DNA from: Deltaproteobacteria bacterium
GTDB taxonomy: Bacteria > Desulfobacterota > DAOWNY01
Reading direction: 5' to 3'
DNA length: 5,324 nt
Assembly (NCBI GenBank): GCA_030642325.1
Contig: DAOWNY010000132.1
Location: forward strand, 1 to 5,324
In this document: positions 1 through 5,324 of the stretch, piece after piece
How the letters are laid out: each line of letters begins with the position of its first letter
How positions within the stretch are numbered: position 1 is the stretch's first letter
Notes under the pieces: model-generated
The model's database searches: none
What the model was told of the DNA's origin: nothing
What the model saw: the letters and a program-made list of their open reading frames with translations, nothing else
Translations under genes and position numbers: made by a program

Positions 1-1
1 C

Positions 2-1384
2 CAGGTATTGAACATTCCCGGAATTGCGGATTTATTGAAGGATGTGCCCCGGGAAAGAGTGACGCCGGCCATAAGGAATGTTTTGGCGGCCATAAGGAAA
101 GAGATTTTCAATTCCGATGCTGCAAAATCGGAAGATATTAAAGTAAGCGGGGATCATCTGGTTAAGGCAGTATTTATTGAGCTATCCAGGCTGAATGATC
201 CAAGTTTAATAAGGGTTATTAATGCAACCGGAGTTATAGTTCATACCAATTTGGGAAGATCGCCTTTATCACCGGAGGCACTGAGAAATTTACTCGATAT
301 CGGGGGCAGTTACTCCAACCTGGAGTTTGATCTCAAAACTTCAAAGCGGGGGTCCCGTTATTCCCATCTGGATGATGTTCTACGCCGGCTTTCGGGGGCG
401 GAATCCTCGCTGGTGGTTAACAATAATGCCGCGGCCGTTCTTTTGGTGCTGAGCACTATCGGTCGGGGAAAGGAGGTAATTGTCTCCCGGGGAGAACTGA
501 TTGAGATTGGGGGATCTTTTAGAATCCCCGATATCATGAGGGAAAGCGGGGTAAAACTGGTGGAGGTGGGCACTACCAACCGGACCCATATACATGATTA
601 TGAATCGGCCATTACCCGTGAGACCTCCCTTCTCCTGAAAGTCCACTCCAGCAATTATCACATTGTCGGTTTTACTTCACAGGTGGAATTGCGGGACATG
701 GTAAAGCTGGGAAGCAGGTTCAATATCCCGGTGGCAAACGATCTGGGCAGTGGAAATTTTATTGACCTGTCACGCTACGGTTTAATTAAGGAGCCCACAG
801 TACAGGAAGCCGTCAAGACTGGGGCCGACCTGATCACTTTCAGTGGTGATAAACTTTTAGGGGGGACCCAGGCGGGTATAATTCTGGGTAAGAAGTTGTA
901 TCTCGATCGGATAAAAACCAACCCCCTGAACCGTGCCCTAAGAATAGACAAGCTTACTTTGGGGGCACTGGAACCTACGCTTCGACTCTATTTTGATGAA
1001 AAGGAAGCCATCAAAAACATTCCCACCCTTAATATGTTGACCATCTCCCTGGAGGAGATTGAAAAAAAAGCCAAGGAGTTGAGTCTTATCCTGAAAAGAG
1101 ATATTTTTCGGGAGCTTGAGCTTGCAATAAGCATTCGTAATGACAATAGTAAGGTGGGGGGAGGGGCGCTCCCCCTCCAGAATCTGGCTACCAGGGTGGT
1201 TGCCGTAAAATCTGAGAAAATTTCCATCAACGTCCTGGAGGCATCCTTGAGAAATAATCGTCCCCCTATTATTGGACGGATTTATCAGGATGAACTTCTA
1301 ATGGACGTAAGGACCATTCGGGATGACGAACTAAAGGAGATCGGAACGGCCCTTGAAAGGATTTGTAGGGAAAGTAGCCCTTGA
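2..1384 (+). CDS. selA: L-seryl-tRNA(Sec) selenium transferase (selenocysteine synthase), 5' end cut by window
   Basis: SelA is a cytosolic PLP enzyme that converts seryl-tRNA(Sec) to selenocysteyl-tRNA(Sec) using selenophosphate. Numbering from the TTG at 8, the family blocks appear in order: an N-terminal IPGIADLL segment (3-10), INATGVIVHTNLGRSPLS (71-88), VNNNAAAVLL (137-146), SRGELIEIGGSFRIP (160-174), VGTTNRTHIHDY (187-198), VANDLGSGN (242-250) and FSGDKLLGGTQAGII (278-292). Lys282 in the last block is the expected PLP Schiff-base lysine. Later blocks are LGALEPTLRLY (319-329) and RPPIIGRI (418-425). The TTG at 8 is probably not the start: other SelA proteins have roughly ten residues before the IP-x-(I/V)-D-x-LL-like segment, and this frame is open to the left edge. 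About 460 residues is normal for the family. The frame is intact and ends in TGA at 1382-1384. No selB follows within the window. Confidence 0.97.
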   Translation, partial: QVLNIPGIADLLKDVPRERVTPAIRNVLAAIRKEIFNSDAAKSEDIKVSGDHLVKAVFIELSRLNDPSLIRVINATGVIVHTNLGRSPLSPEALRNLLDIGGSYSNLEFDLKTSKRGSRYSHLDDVLRRLSGAESSLVVNNNAAAVLLVLSTIGRGKEVIVSRGELIEIGGSFRIPDIMRESGVKLVEVGTTNRTHIHDYESAITRETSLLLKVHSSNYHIVGFTSQVELRDMVKLGSRFNIPVANDLGSGNFIDLSRYGLIKEPTVQEAVKTGADLITFSGDKLLGGTQAGIILGKKLYLDRIKTNPLNRALRIDKLTLGALEPTLRLYFDEKEAIKNIPTLNMLTISLEEIEKKAKELSLILKRDIFRELELAISIRNDNSKVGGGALPLQNLATRVVAVKSEKISINVLEASLRNNRPPIIGRIYQDELLMDVRTIRDDELKEIGTALERICRESSP

Positions 1385-1411
1385 CATTTTTATATAACTT
1401 GAATATATAAT
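1381..1411 (+). promoter_or_regulatory. Sigma-A/sigma-70-type promoter overlapping the selA stop codon
   Basis: A perfect -35 box TTGACA lies at 1381-1386 and contains the selA TGA stop. A perfect TATAAT lies at 1406-1411 (19-nt spacer), and an overlapping TATATA at 1404-1409 gives the ideal 17-nt spacer. Transcription would start near 1417-1420 and run into the AT-rich gap toward the DUF523-aconitase operon, giving a leader of about 400 nt or a separate small RNA. Chance matches are more likely in AT-rich DNA, but two near-consensus boxes at proper spacing directly after a gene are good evidence. Confidence 0.55.
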
Positions 1412-1622
1412 AACTATGGGTGCAAGTATCATAAATTTTTGGTAAAAACGGAATTTTTTTAGAAAATCAGGGTAAAAAGACCTATTTATGTAATGCTCTC
1501 TGAAATTTTTTATCAATTTGCCTTTTATGAAAATAATTGCCGCAACACATTGCTCATCACTCCCAAAATATTTTTTGCTTACATGGAATTTTTCTTAATT
1601 TTATTGTATGGGAATTTCATTT

Positions 1623-1706
1623 TTTTGACAGGATCTACAGAATTATCAGTATACAAAAGAGGATACAAATCAAAAAATCATGTAAATCTTTTTCATCCTG
1701 TCAAAA
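1623..1706. repeat. Inverted array of degenerate 9-nt units (ACAGGAT type) with 12-bp perfect ends
   Basis: The outer arms TTTTGACAGGAT (1623-1634) and ATCCTGTCAAAA (1695-1706) are perfect 12-bp inverted repeats separated by 60 nt. Each arm continues inward with a 9-nt period. On the left are TGACAGGAT (1626), CTACAGAAT (1635) and TATCAGTAT (1644), which share CAGnAT. On the right are ATCATGTAA (1677), ATCTTTTTC (1686) and ATCCTGTCA (1695), which share the initial ATC. The design resembles ACAGGATTA-type tandem units that I recall from intergenic DNA of various bacteria. That link is from memory, not a search. The inner units have drifted, so this looks like a decayed copy of a dispersed element. 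It could also act as a long RNA hairpin. Confidence 0.6.
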
Positions 1707-1747
1707 GAGTCCGTCCGAAGGGCGCCAAGGTTCATACCACTCTTTTG
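1702..1747 (+). other. Candidate structured RNA island: compact three-way junction
   Basis: A perfect 9-bp stem, CAAAAGAGT (1702-1710) with ACTCTTTTG (1739-1747), encloses 28 nt that can form two smaller hairpins. One is CGTCC/GGGCG (1712-1716 with 1720-1724, one G-U pair, GAA loop). The other is GGT/ACC (1729-1731 with 1736-1738, TCAT loop), which abuts the closing stem. The enclosed block 1711-1730 is 15 of 20 G/C inside a region of about 30% GC. The left strand of the closing stem shares CAAAA (1702-1706) with the right arm of the preceding inverted array, so the two folds compete. I match it to no named riboswitch or ribozyme. It may simply be the tail of the repeat element. Confidence 0.35.
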
Positions 1748-1818
1748 CAATTGCCATCATATTAAGTCTTTTTTTACCTCAATCATCATAAATATTATCT
1801 CAAACCGGTCTATCTTTG

Positions 1819-2247
1819 ATGTTTATTGTTAGTGCTTGCCTGGTGGGCATAAGTTGTCGTTATGATGCTAAAAGCGACTCTGATCCGGTATTTTTGGAAT
1901 GGATTAAGAAGGAAGGGTTTATTCCTGTTTGTCCGGAACAGCTGGGGGGACTTCCTACTCCCCGGGTTCCTGCCAGTATTATCGATGGCGATGGTTTTGA
2001 TGTTTTGGCAAAAAAGTCTAAAGTAATTAATCAGGAAGGCAATGAAGTAACCAGCCAATTTTTAAGGGGGGCATGTGAATCTCTGAGACTAGCTAAAATG
2101 ATGGGGATAAAAAGGGCAGTATTAAAAGAGAAGAGTCCATCTTGCGGGGTTAACCTTACCTATTGCAATGATCAGCTAATAAAAGGCAGGGGGGTTTTCA
2201 CCGCTCTTTTAATTAATGAGGGAATTGAAGTAACAGCAAAATATTGA
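1819..2247 (+). CDS. DUF523 family protein (TudS-like, probable three-cysteine [4Fe-4S] protein)
   Basis: This 142-residue protein, taken from the ATG at 1819, matches DUF523 from end to end. It shows VSACLVGISCRYD (4-16), CPEQLGGLPTPR (38-49), LKEKSPSCG (102-110) and the closing GRGVFTALLINEGIEV (123-138). Cysteines are at 7, 13, 38, 86, 109 and 116. C7 or C13, C38 and C109 sit in the family motifs and are the likely cluster ligands. Some family members (TudS) are thiouracil desulfidases that bind a [4Fe-4S] cluster through three cysteines and take sulfide on the free iron. Whether this one desulfurises a thio-base or has another role is unknown. A TTG directly precedes the ATG, and no Shine-Dalgarno sequence is visible before either. 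Only 15 nt separate its stop from the aconitase start, which suggests co-transcription. The predicted product is soluble, with no signal peptide. Confidence 0.9.
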   Translation: MFIVSACLVGISCRYDAKSDSDPVFLEWIKKEGFIPVCPEQLGGLPTPRVPASIIDGDGFDVLAKKSKVINQEGNEVTSQFLRGACESLRLAKMMGIKRAVLKEKSPSCGVNLTYCNDQLIKGRGVFTALLINEGIEVTAKY

Positions 2248-2262
2248 GGAAACGGTTAAAAG

Positions 2263-4170
2263 ATGAGTAAAAATATAGCAGAGAAAATTATTGAAAAACA
2301 CCTGGTGAGCGGCAGAATTGAAGCGGGGCAAGAGATAGCCGTATCCGTCGATCAGACTTTAACGCAGGATGCCACCGGAACCATGGTCTATCTCCAGTTT
2401 GAAGCATTAAACGTTCACCGGCTGAAGACTAAATTTTCGATCAGTTATGTTGATCATAATACCCTCCAGACCGGATTCGAGAATGCCGATGACCATCGAT
2501 TTCTTCAATCCATGGCAGCCAAGTACGGGGCTTATTTCTCCCGGCCCGGTAACGGTATCTGTCATCAGATTCACCTGGAAAGATTTGGGGTCCCGGGGCA
2601 GACTTTACTGGGGTCGGACAGCCATACTCCGAATTGTGGAGGTCTTGGGATGCTGGCCGTTGGAGCGGGAGGTCTGGATGTAGCTTTAGCCATGGCGGGG
2701 CACCCCTTTTATATGACAATGCCCAAGATATTATTGATTAGGCTGATTGGTAAACTGCGTTCCTGGGTCACGGCAAAGGATCTAATCCTGGAGGTTCTCC
2801 GACAATTGAGTGTTAAGGGAGGGGTAGGAAAAATAATTGAATACGGCGGCCCGGCGATAAAATCTCTCTCGGTTCCTCAACGGGCCACTATTACCAATAT
2901 GGGGGCGGAACTGGGAGCTACTACATCTCTTTTTCCCAGCGATGAAGTAACCCGAAGTTTTTTAAAATCTCAAAAAAGGGAGGGGTGTTGGGTGCCGCTG
3001 GAGGCAGATCCTTCGGCCTTTTATCATGAGGAGCTGGAAATTGATCTTGGAAAATTGGAACCAATGATAGCCAAGCCTCCCAGTCCGGATAATGTCTGTC
3101 GGGTTCAAGATGTGGAGGGAATGAAAATTGATCAGGTAGCGATCGGAAGTTGTACAAATTCTTCCTACCATAACCTGATGAAAGTTTCAGAGATTCTTAA
3201 AAACAGAATGGTTCATCCCCAGGTTAGTCTGGTTATATCCCCAGGTTCCCGGCAGGTCCTTCAGATGTTGTCCTTGAACGGAAGCCTTTCGGGACTGATT
3301 AAAGCCGGAGCAAGAATCCTGGAGTGTGCCTGCGGGCCCTGCATTGGAATGGGTCAGGCCCCACCTACCAGCGGAATTAGTTTAAGAACTTTTAATAGGA
3401 ATTTTATGGGGAGAAGTGGTACCCAGGATGTTCAGGTCTTCTTGGCCGGCGTGGAAACCGCCGCAGCATCTGCCTTAGCAGGAGTGATTGCTGACCCAAG
3501 AAAGATGGGGATTGAACCAACAATCCCCATCCCCGAAACTTTTTTCATAGATGATACCATGATTATTCCTCCTTCATCTGATCCTGATCAAGTGGAAATA
3601 ATTCGGGGCCCCAATATCCAGCCCCTCTCCGAAACAAAATCGCTGGATGATACATTAACCGGAAAAATATTACTGAAACTTGGGGATGATATTACCACCG
3701 ACCACATAATACCTGCCGGGGCCAAGATACTTCCCCTGCGTTCAAATATTCCCGCCATATCCAAGCACATATTTGAAGCAATTTATCCTGAGTTTTATCG
3801 GCGGGCAAAGCAGGCGCAAGGAGGGTTTATTGTGGCCGGCATAAATTACGGACAGGGGAGCAGCCGGGAACATGCGGCCCTGACCTGCCGTTATCTAGGG
3901 ATTAAGGCGGTGCTTGCCAAAACCTTTGCTCGAATCCACCGGGCTAATTTAATCAATAGCGGAATTTTACCTCTCATTTTTGTTGATGATAACGATTATG
4001 ATAAGATCATGGTGGGGGACGATATAAAAATAGATGTCCGCTTACTAAATGGCGGAATGAAAGTACAACTTATCAATCAAGACTGTGATATTGCCATTTC
4101 AAATAATTTAACGGATCGGGAGATGATGATTCTCAAAAAAGGGGGAGCTTTAGCGTATTTTAAGAATTAA
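2263..4170 (+). CDS. Aconitate hydratase (short prokaryotic, Aquifex-type), single-chain
   Basis: Aconitase interconverts citrate and isocitrate through cis-aconitate with a [4Fe-4S] cluster in the cytosol. At 635 residues this is shorter than AcnA (about 890) and fits the Aquifex-type group. Residues equivalent to the mitochondrial active site are all present: Q45, D64-H65, H101, D119-S120-H121, N212 and E216, cluster cysteines C297 (IGSCTNSS), C357 and C360 (CACGPCIG), N378-R379 and R384 (NRNFMGR), R493 (LPLR), and S533-S534-R535 (GQGSSREH). The large cluster domain spans about 1-430 and the C-terminal swivel domain about 460-610, fused in one chain. The LPLR arginine corresponds to mitochondrial R580 and favours citrate chemistry over isopropylmalate, though homoaconitate cannot be excluded. 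The ATG at 2263 starts the conserved IAEKIIEKHL region. The nearest GAGGA (2246-2250) is 12 nt away, a rather long spacing. The gene lies between the DUF523 and Rho_N genes on the same strand. Confidence 0.95.
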   Translation: MSKNIAEKIIEKHLVSGRIEAGQEIAVSVDQTLTQDATGTMVYLQFEALNVHRLKTKFSISYVDHNTLQTGFENADDHRFLQSMAAKYGAYFSRPGNGICHQIHLERFGVPGQTLLGSDSHTPNCGGLGMLAVGAGGLDVALAMAGHPFYMTMPKILLIRLIGKLRSWVTAKDLILEVLRQLSVKGGVGKIIEYGGPAIKSLSVPQRATITNMGAELGATTSLFPSDEVTRSFLKSQKREGCWVPLEADPSAFYHEELEIDLGKLEPMIAKPPSPDNVCRVQDVEGMKIDQVAIGSCTNSSYHNLMKVSEILKNRMVHPQVSLVISPGSRQVLQMLSLNGSLSGLIKAGARILECACGPCIGMGQAPPTSGISLRTFNRNFMGRSGTQDVQVFLAGVETAAASALAGVIADPRKMGIEPTIPIPETFFIDDTMIIPPSSDPDQVEIIRGPNIQPLSETKSLDDTLTGKILLKLGDDITTDHIIPAGAKILPLRSNIPAISKHIFEAIYPEFYRRAKQAQGGFIVAGINYGQGSSREHAALTCRYLGIKAVLAKTFARIHRANLINSGILPLIFVDDNDYDKIMVGDDIKIDVRLLNGGMKVQLINQDCDIAISNNLTDREMMILKKGGALAYFKN

Positions 4171-4200
4171 GAATGCGTTGAAAATTGGTTTTTGGACATA

Positions 4201-4208
4201 AGAGGGGG
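4201..4208 (+). promoter_or_regulatory. Shine-Dalgarno site fixing the Rho_N gene start
   Basis: AGAGGGGG sits 6 nt before the ATG at 4215. This favours that ATG over an in-frame TTG at 4185, which lacks a comparable site. Confidence 0.75.
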
Positions 4209-4214
4209 TTAATT

Positions 4215-4541
4215 ATGGAAGAAGAACTGAAAAGATTTGAGAACATGATGGTCAAGGAGTTGCGGGAAGAGGTTAAAAAAACTTCGGACCATACCGGTAT
4301 TCATGCCATGAAGAAAGAAGAGCTCCTGAAAATTTTAATCAAAGATAGAGGCCTATCAACAACAAAAGAGGGCGGACCAATTGATTTGAAAAAGAAGTTG
4401 AAGAGAAAGATTAAAGAGTTAAAACAAAAAAAGATTGATGCCGAACAAAATAAGGACAGAAAGAGTATTCAATTATTATTGAAAAGCATCAACAGGCTGA
4501 AGAAAAAAACAAGAAAAGTTGCCAGGACAGCTTCGGCGTAA
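4215..4541 (+). CDS. Small Rho_N-domain protein with basic helical/coiled-coil tail
   Basis: The protein has 108 residues. Residues about 9-47 (ENMMVKELREEVKK, then a short linker and MKKEELLKILIKDRG) match the Rho termination factor N-terminal domain, a small SAP-like helical fold that binds nucleic acid. The tail (about 57-104) is extremely rich in Lys and Arg with heptad-like leucine and isoleucine spacing, and ends LKKKTRKVARTASA. It is therefore likely helical, self-associating or nucleic-acid binding. It lacks the RNA-binding cold-shock-like domain and the ATPase of true Rho, so it is not a termination factor by itself. I recall similar short Rho_N proteins in anaerobic bacteria, but their function is not established. 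It begins 44 nt after the aconitase stop with no terminator visible between, so it probably belongs to the same operon. Confidence 0.8.
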   Translation: MEEELKRFENMMVKELREEVKKTSDHTGIHAMKKEELLKILIKDRGLSTTKEGGPIDLKKKLKRKIKELKQKKIDAEQNKDRKSIQLLLKSINRLKKKTRKVARTASA

Positions 4542-4618
4542 GAGCGGTAATATTTAAATTGCACGGACGGGTTAAGTGATGCCTCCCTTGGTTTTCAGTT
4601 TACCGTGAACGGTTACGC

Positions 4619-5155
4619 CTATGTTTCCTCCCTCCTCCCCCTTTTTCTTTTGAATTTTCTGGTGAGGAGCTGTCTTTTTAGGGAGGATATCTTATCGATA
4701 ATTAATACTCCATTCAGGTGGTCTATTTCGTGTTGGAGTACCCGGGCCGGCAGATCACTTGTTTCAATCGTTACTTCCTTATCTTTTTTGATGTCAAACC
4801 CGGTTACCAGGACATGGCTGTTTCTCTTTATTTCCAGGGAAATGTCCGGAAGACTCAGGCAACCCTCTTCATACCGTTTTTCTCCTGCTGCTTCGAGGAT
4901 CCGGGGGTTTATTAAGGATCTCAGCCCTTCTCCAATATCAAAGATAATTACCTGTTGATCAAATCCAACCTGAGGAGCGGCCAGTCCCACGCCTCGGTTG
5001 GTATACATGGATTTGGCCATACCTTCGATCAGCCTTAAAGTGTTTTCATCCGGATTATTTACCGGATTTGCTATCCCTCTTAAGATCGAATCGGGGTATA
5101 CTCTGATTTCGAAAAAAGAGGTATCATTATTAACATTATTCAGCATGTTGTTCAT
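4619..5155 (-). CDS. def: Peptide deformylase
   Basis: This enzyme removes the N-formyl group from nascent proteins at the ribosome and is metal dependent (usually Fe2+). The three family motifs are intact in the 178-residue product: GVGLAAPQ (55-62), EGCLS (97-101) and QHEIDH (141-146). They supply metal ligands C99, H142 and H146, catalytic E143 and Gln62. The conserved N-terminal strand FEIRVYPDSILR starts at residue 15, preceded by an Asn-rich lead (MNNMLNNVNNDTS). A GAAGGA site 9 nt upstream supports the first ATG over the Met at codon 4. The C-terminus is a basic tail (about 160-178), as often seen in the family. The gene converges on the Rho_N gene with a 77-nt gap. The fmt gene often found next to def is not downstream of it. 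It is probably expressed from its own promoter in the AT-rich 5156-5262 segment, where I see only weak -10-like sequences. Confidence 0.97.
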   Translation of the reverse strand: MNNMLNNVNNDTSFFEIRVYPDSILRGIANPVNNPDENTLRLIEGMAKSMYTNRGVGLAAPQVGFDQQVIIFDIGEGLRSLINPRILEAAGEKRYEEGCLSLPDISLEIKRNSHVLVTGFDIKKDKEVTIETSDLPARVLQHEIDHLNGVLIIDKISSLKRQLLTRKFKRKRGRREET

Positions 5156-5164
5156 TTAACCGGG

Positions 5165-5171
5165 TCCTTCT
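5165..5171 (-). promoter_or_regulatory. Shine-Dalgarno site of def
   Basis: Read on the - strand, AGAAGGA lies 9 nt before the ATG at 5155-5153. It supports the full 178-residue product rather than a start at the Met three codons in. Confidence 0.7.
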
Positions 5172-5262
5172 GTCTTAAGTTTCTTGAAAAAATTTTAAGA
5201 ATTGAGGCTAAAAAAATCGTAATCAAATTGAATTGTATACGAATTTTCATTTTTAAAGAAAT

Positions 5263-5324
5263 TTAATTTTGAACGAGTCCCTTTATCACTCCCATATTTT
5301 TCAGGTCTTCTTTGTCGTCTTTGC
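5263..5324 (-). CDS. C-terminal end of an unidentified - strand gene, cut by the right edge
   Basis: On the - strand an open frame enters from the right edge and ends at TAA (5265-5263), giving 19 visible codons that end DLKNMGVIKGLVQN. The mix of charged and hydrophobic residues reads like a genuine protein C-terminus, and the flanking DNA turns AT-rich and noncoding just after the stop, as expected for a gene end. The piece is too short to identify a family. It would lie upstream of def on the same strand, 107 nt away. A chance open frame remains possible. Confidence 0.4.
   Translation of the reverse strand, partial: KDDKEDLKNMGVIKGLVQN

Larger units (their letters stand above)
1385..1818. 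other. AT-rich intergenic/leader region without a convincing gene
   Basis: This gap of about 430 nt separates selA from the DUF523 gene. Hand counting over 1441-1800 gives about 30% GC, against roughly half in a sampled stretch of selA. It has many T-runs, for example T7 at 1769-1775, and an imperfect direct repeat of GGTAAAAA at 1441 and 1471. The open frames on both strands are short, lack ribosome-binding sites and run through repeats, so I call none of them. Positive content is the promoter at its left end, the 9-nt-unit inverted array and the GC-rich foldable island. I recognise no tRNA (in particular no tRNA-Sec), no known riboswitch core and no intrinsic terminator with a hairpin directly before a T-run. 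Confidence 0.7.

Noticed and set aside
1160..1178. Strong GC hairpin GGAGGGG/CCCCTCC inside selA
   Set aside because: It lies in codons for a conserved glycine-rich GGGALP segment of SelA, so protein coding explains it. It has no T-run or regulatory position.
1416..1445. Short frame ATG to TAA near the predicted transcription start, a possible leader peptide
   Set aside because: It has nine codons, no ribosome-binding site and no run of regulatory codons, and it sits at the presumed RNA start.
1331..1516. A 61-codon - strand frame across the selA end
   Set aside because: It overlaps the selA 3' end and the promoter, has no ribosome-binding site and shows no recognisable motif.
1747..1775. 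T7 run at 1769-1775 as an intrinsic terminator
   Set aside because: The nearest stable hairpin ends at 1747, about 21 nt before the T-run, which is too far for a canonical terminator. GCAATTGC at 1747-1754 leaves no loop.
1493..1791. Open frames of 84-90 codons on the + strand in the AT-rich gap
   Set aside because: They have no ribosome-binding site, a composition typical of translated AT-rich DNA, and they run through the inverted 9-nt array and the GC-rich island. No family is recognisable.
1385..1818. tRNA-Sec or another tRNA in the gap after selA
   Set aside because: No cloverleaf, no TTCGA-type T-loop and no CCA-ending acceptor stem is visible on either strand.
1382..2247. TGA stops of selA and DUF523 as possible selenocysteine codons
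   Set aside because: Both proteins are complete at the TGA by family length. The frames close again within a few codons, and no conserved C-terminal extension follows.
2441..3770. Several 60-90 codon frames on the - strand and in other + frames across aconitase
   Set aside because: They are shadows of the aconitase gene, with no start signals and no recognisable domains.

Overview
The window holds five protein-coding genes (one cut at the left edge), a possible sixth cut at the right edge, and one long AT-rich gap. The host is bacterial: it has Shine-Dalgarno-led genes, a peptide deformylase and a bacterial SelA. SelA means the organism decodes UGA as selenocysteine. Selenium use, a prokaryotic short-form aconitase and moderate GC with AT-rich gaps fit an anaerobe of the Clostridia, Desulfobacterota or a related uncultured lineage. 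The sequence alone does not settle which.

Layout. Positions 2-1384 (+) carry selA, which runs off the left edge. Its TGA stop is embedded in a good sigma-A-type promoter (1381-1411) that points into a gap of about 430 nt (1385-1818). This gap is about 30% GC by hand count over 1441-1800. It contains a degenerate array of 9-nt units in inverted orientation (1623-1706) and a small GC-rich island that can fold as a three-way junction (1702-1747). The two structures share five bases and cannot both form fully.

An apparent operon follows on the + strand: a DUF523/TudS-like cysteine-rich protein (1819-2247), a 635-residue aconitase with every active-site residue in place (2263-4170), and a small Rho_N-domain protein with a basic helical tail (4215-4541). 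The internal gaps are 15 and 44 nt, with no visible terminator between the genes. Converging on it from the - strand is a complete peptide deformylase (4619-5155). Upstream of that is what looks like the last 19 codons of another - strand gene cut by the right edge (5263-5324).

How the genes relate. selA (selenocysteine synthesis) and def (N-formyl removal) are translation-related housekeeping genes. The DUF523 protein and aconitase are likely co-transcribed. Both belong to families that hold a [4Fe-4S] cluster with only three cysteines, leaving one iron open for chemistry. The small Rho_N protein probably binds nucleic acid, and its link to aconitase is unexplained. I see no CRISPR array, tRNA, rRNA, insertion sequence or clear defence system. 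The most unusual part is the structured leader before the DUF523-aconitase operon.
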